Source of the DNA: Chitinophagaceae bacterium
GTDB lineage: Bacteria; Bacteroidota; Bacteroidia; Chitinophagales; Chitinophagaceae
Assembly (NCBI GenBank): GCA_947461495.1
Contig: CANHLV010000087.1
Location: forward strand, 1-7,169
Length of the DNA stretch: 7,169 nucleotides
Direction of reading: 5' to 3'
The position numbers were made by a program, and so were the translations under genes. Below, piece after piece: positions 6,747 to 7,169 of the stretch; positions within the stretch are counted from its first letter, which is position 1; each line of letters opens with the position of its first letter. The notes beneath the pieces were generated by a model. The model was given only the letters and a program-made list of their open reading frames with translations, did not search any database and had not been told where the DNA came from.

Positions 6747-6832
6747 AATTGTAATAATTAGTTGGAAATATAGTGGTATGCAAATTTGCTTAAATAATTG
6801 AACTTAAAAAAATGATATTCAAACATAGGAAA
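6747..6832. other. Short intergenic gap with 10-bp palindrome
   Basis: An 86-bp AT-rich gap between the unrecognised gene and the DUF6427-like gene, both on the minus strand. It contains the perfect palindrome GCAAATTTGC at 6780-6789. On the minus strand, CAAATTTG there differs at one base from the TAnnTTTG box, with no -33 partner seen. No T-tailed hairpin was found. Confidence 0.35.
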
Positions 6833-7169
6833 TTAAAATTCTATTATAGCAAATCCAACTTTGTTGAAGTACAAAAAAGGAATAACCATCAAATTTGATC
6901 CAATCTGTTTACCTAGCTTGGGCATGAATTCATAGTTATGCTGATCGTTTCTGATGACCGGAAATTTCCTGATGCTACCATTTGCCGAAAGCGCATGATC
7001 CGTTATCAAAGATTTTTCCTGAGCATTTTCAATAAACATGAAATGAATTTCTTTTCCAGTATTCATAAAACCAAAAGACAAATTATTATCATTGTCAGTT
7101 TCATATTGATGTTTGTTGATTTCATTCATCGTTGTGATTTGCAGACTGCTGTCAACATCCGCAATGACA
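6833..7169 (-). CDS. Unrecognised protein, C-terminal part (partial, runs off right edge)
   Basis: The frame is open from the right edge to the TAA at 6833, giving at least 112 residues. An internal ATG at 7129 would give 98 residues. The 13 codons before that ATG (VIADVDSSLQITT) are open without a stop, so the gene very probably begins outside the window. I do not recognise the family. The visible part is soluble in character, with alternating polar and hydrophobic stretches (EIHFMFIE, NLMVIPFLYF, VGFAIIEF) that suggest beta strands. It contains no cysteine and no membrane segment. The ending resembles the last strand of a beta-rich secreted domain, but that is only an impression. It lies upstream of the DUF6427-like gene in the same direction across an 86-bp gap. 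Confidence 0.6.
   Translation of the reverse strand, partial: VIADVDSSLQITTMNEINKHQYETDNDNNLSFGFMNTGKEIHFMFIENAQEKSLITDHALSANGSIRKFPVIRNDQHNYEFMPKLGKQIGSNLMVIPFLYFNKVGFAIIEF

Noticed and set aside
1..7169. CRISPR array, insertion sequence, tRNA, rRNA, phage or toxin-antitoxin genes
   Set aside because: No regularly spaced repeats, transposase motifs, tRNA-like cloverleafs or rRNA stretches were seen on reading both strands; nearly all of the DNA is accounted for by ordinary genes.

Overview
The window looks like a chromosomal housekeeping stretch from a Bacteroidota bacterium, most likely of the Chitinophagaceae or a near relative. The evidence is AT-rich DNA, exact matches to the Bacteroidota -7 promoter box (TAnnTTTG), starts without clear Shine-Dalgarno sequences, and proteins with lineage-typical features. 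These include an ECF sigma factor beginning MKNLSTLTDQQLV, a DUF6427-like membrane protein, and a UvrA lacking the first cysteine pair of its first zinc module. The assignment comes from recognising families by eye, not from a database search.

Layout from left to right. The left edge holds the N-terminal half of uvrA on the minus strand (about 480 codons), running off the window. A divergent intergenic region of about 200-300 bp follows, with two copies of a -7-like box. It leads into a plus-strand ECF sigma factor gene, which ends in a strong intrinsic terminator. Convergent to it is a minus-strand block: a stand-alone DsbD alpha-domain protein (4424-4879), then a full-length DsbD-type thiol:disulfide reductase (2378-4372). 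A terminator-like hairpin sits between these two, directly before the second start codon. Upstream of that pair, still on the minus strand, are purQ (with a good promoter candidate), a DUF6427-like multi-pass membrane protein, and the C-terminal part of an unrecognised protein that runs off the right edge.

How the genes relate. UvrA starts nucleotide excision repair. The sigma factor redirects RNA polymerase to an unknown regulon; no anti-sigma gene is visible next to it. The DsbD pair would carry reducing power from the cytoplasm across the inner membrane to periplasmic thiols. PurQ supplies ammonia for the fourth step of purine synthesis. Apart from the DsbD pair, these genes share no obvious pathway.

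No mobile element, CRISPR array, tRNA, rRNA or clear novel system is visible. The observation most worth following is the division of labour in the DsbD pair. The full-length protein has lost both alpha-domain redox cysteines, while the small upstream protein keeps both.
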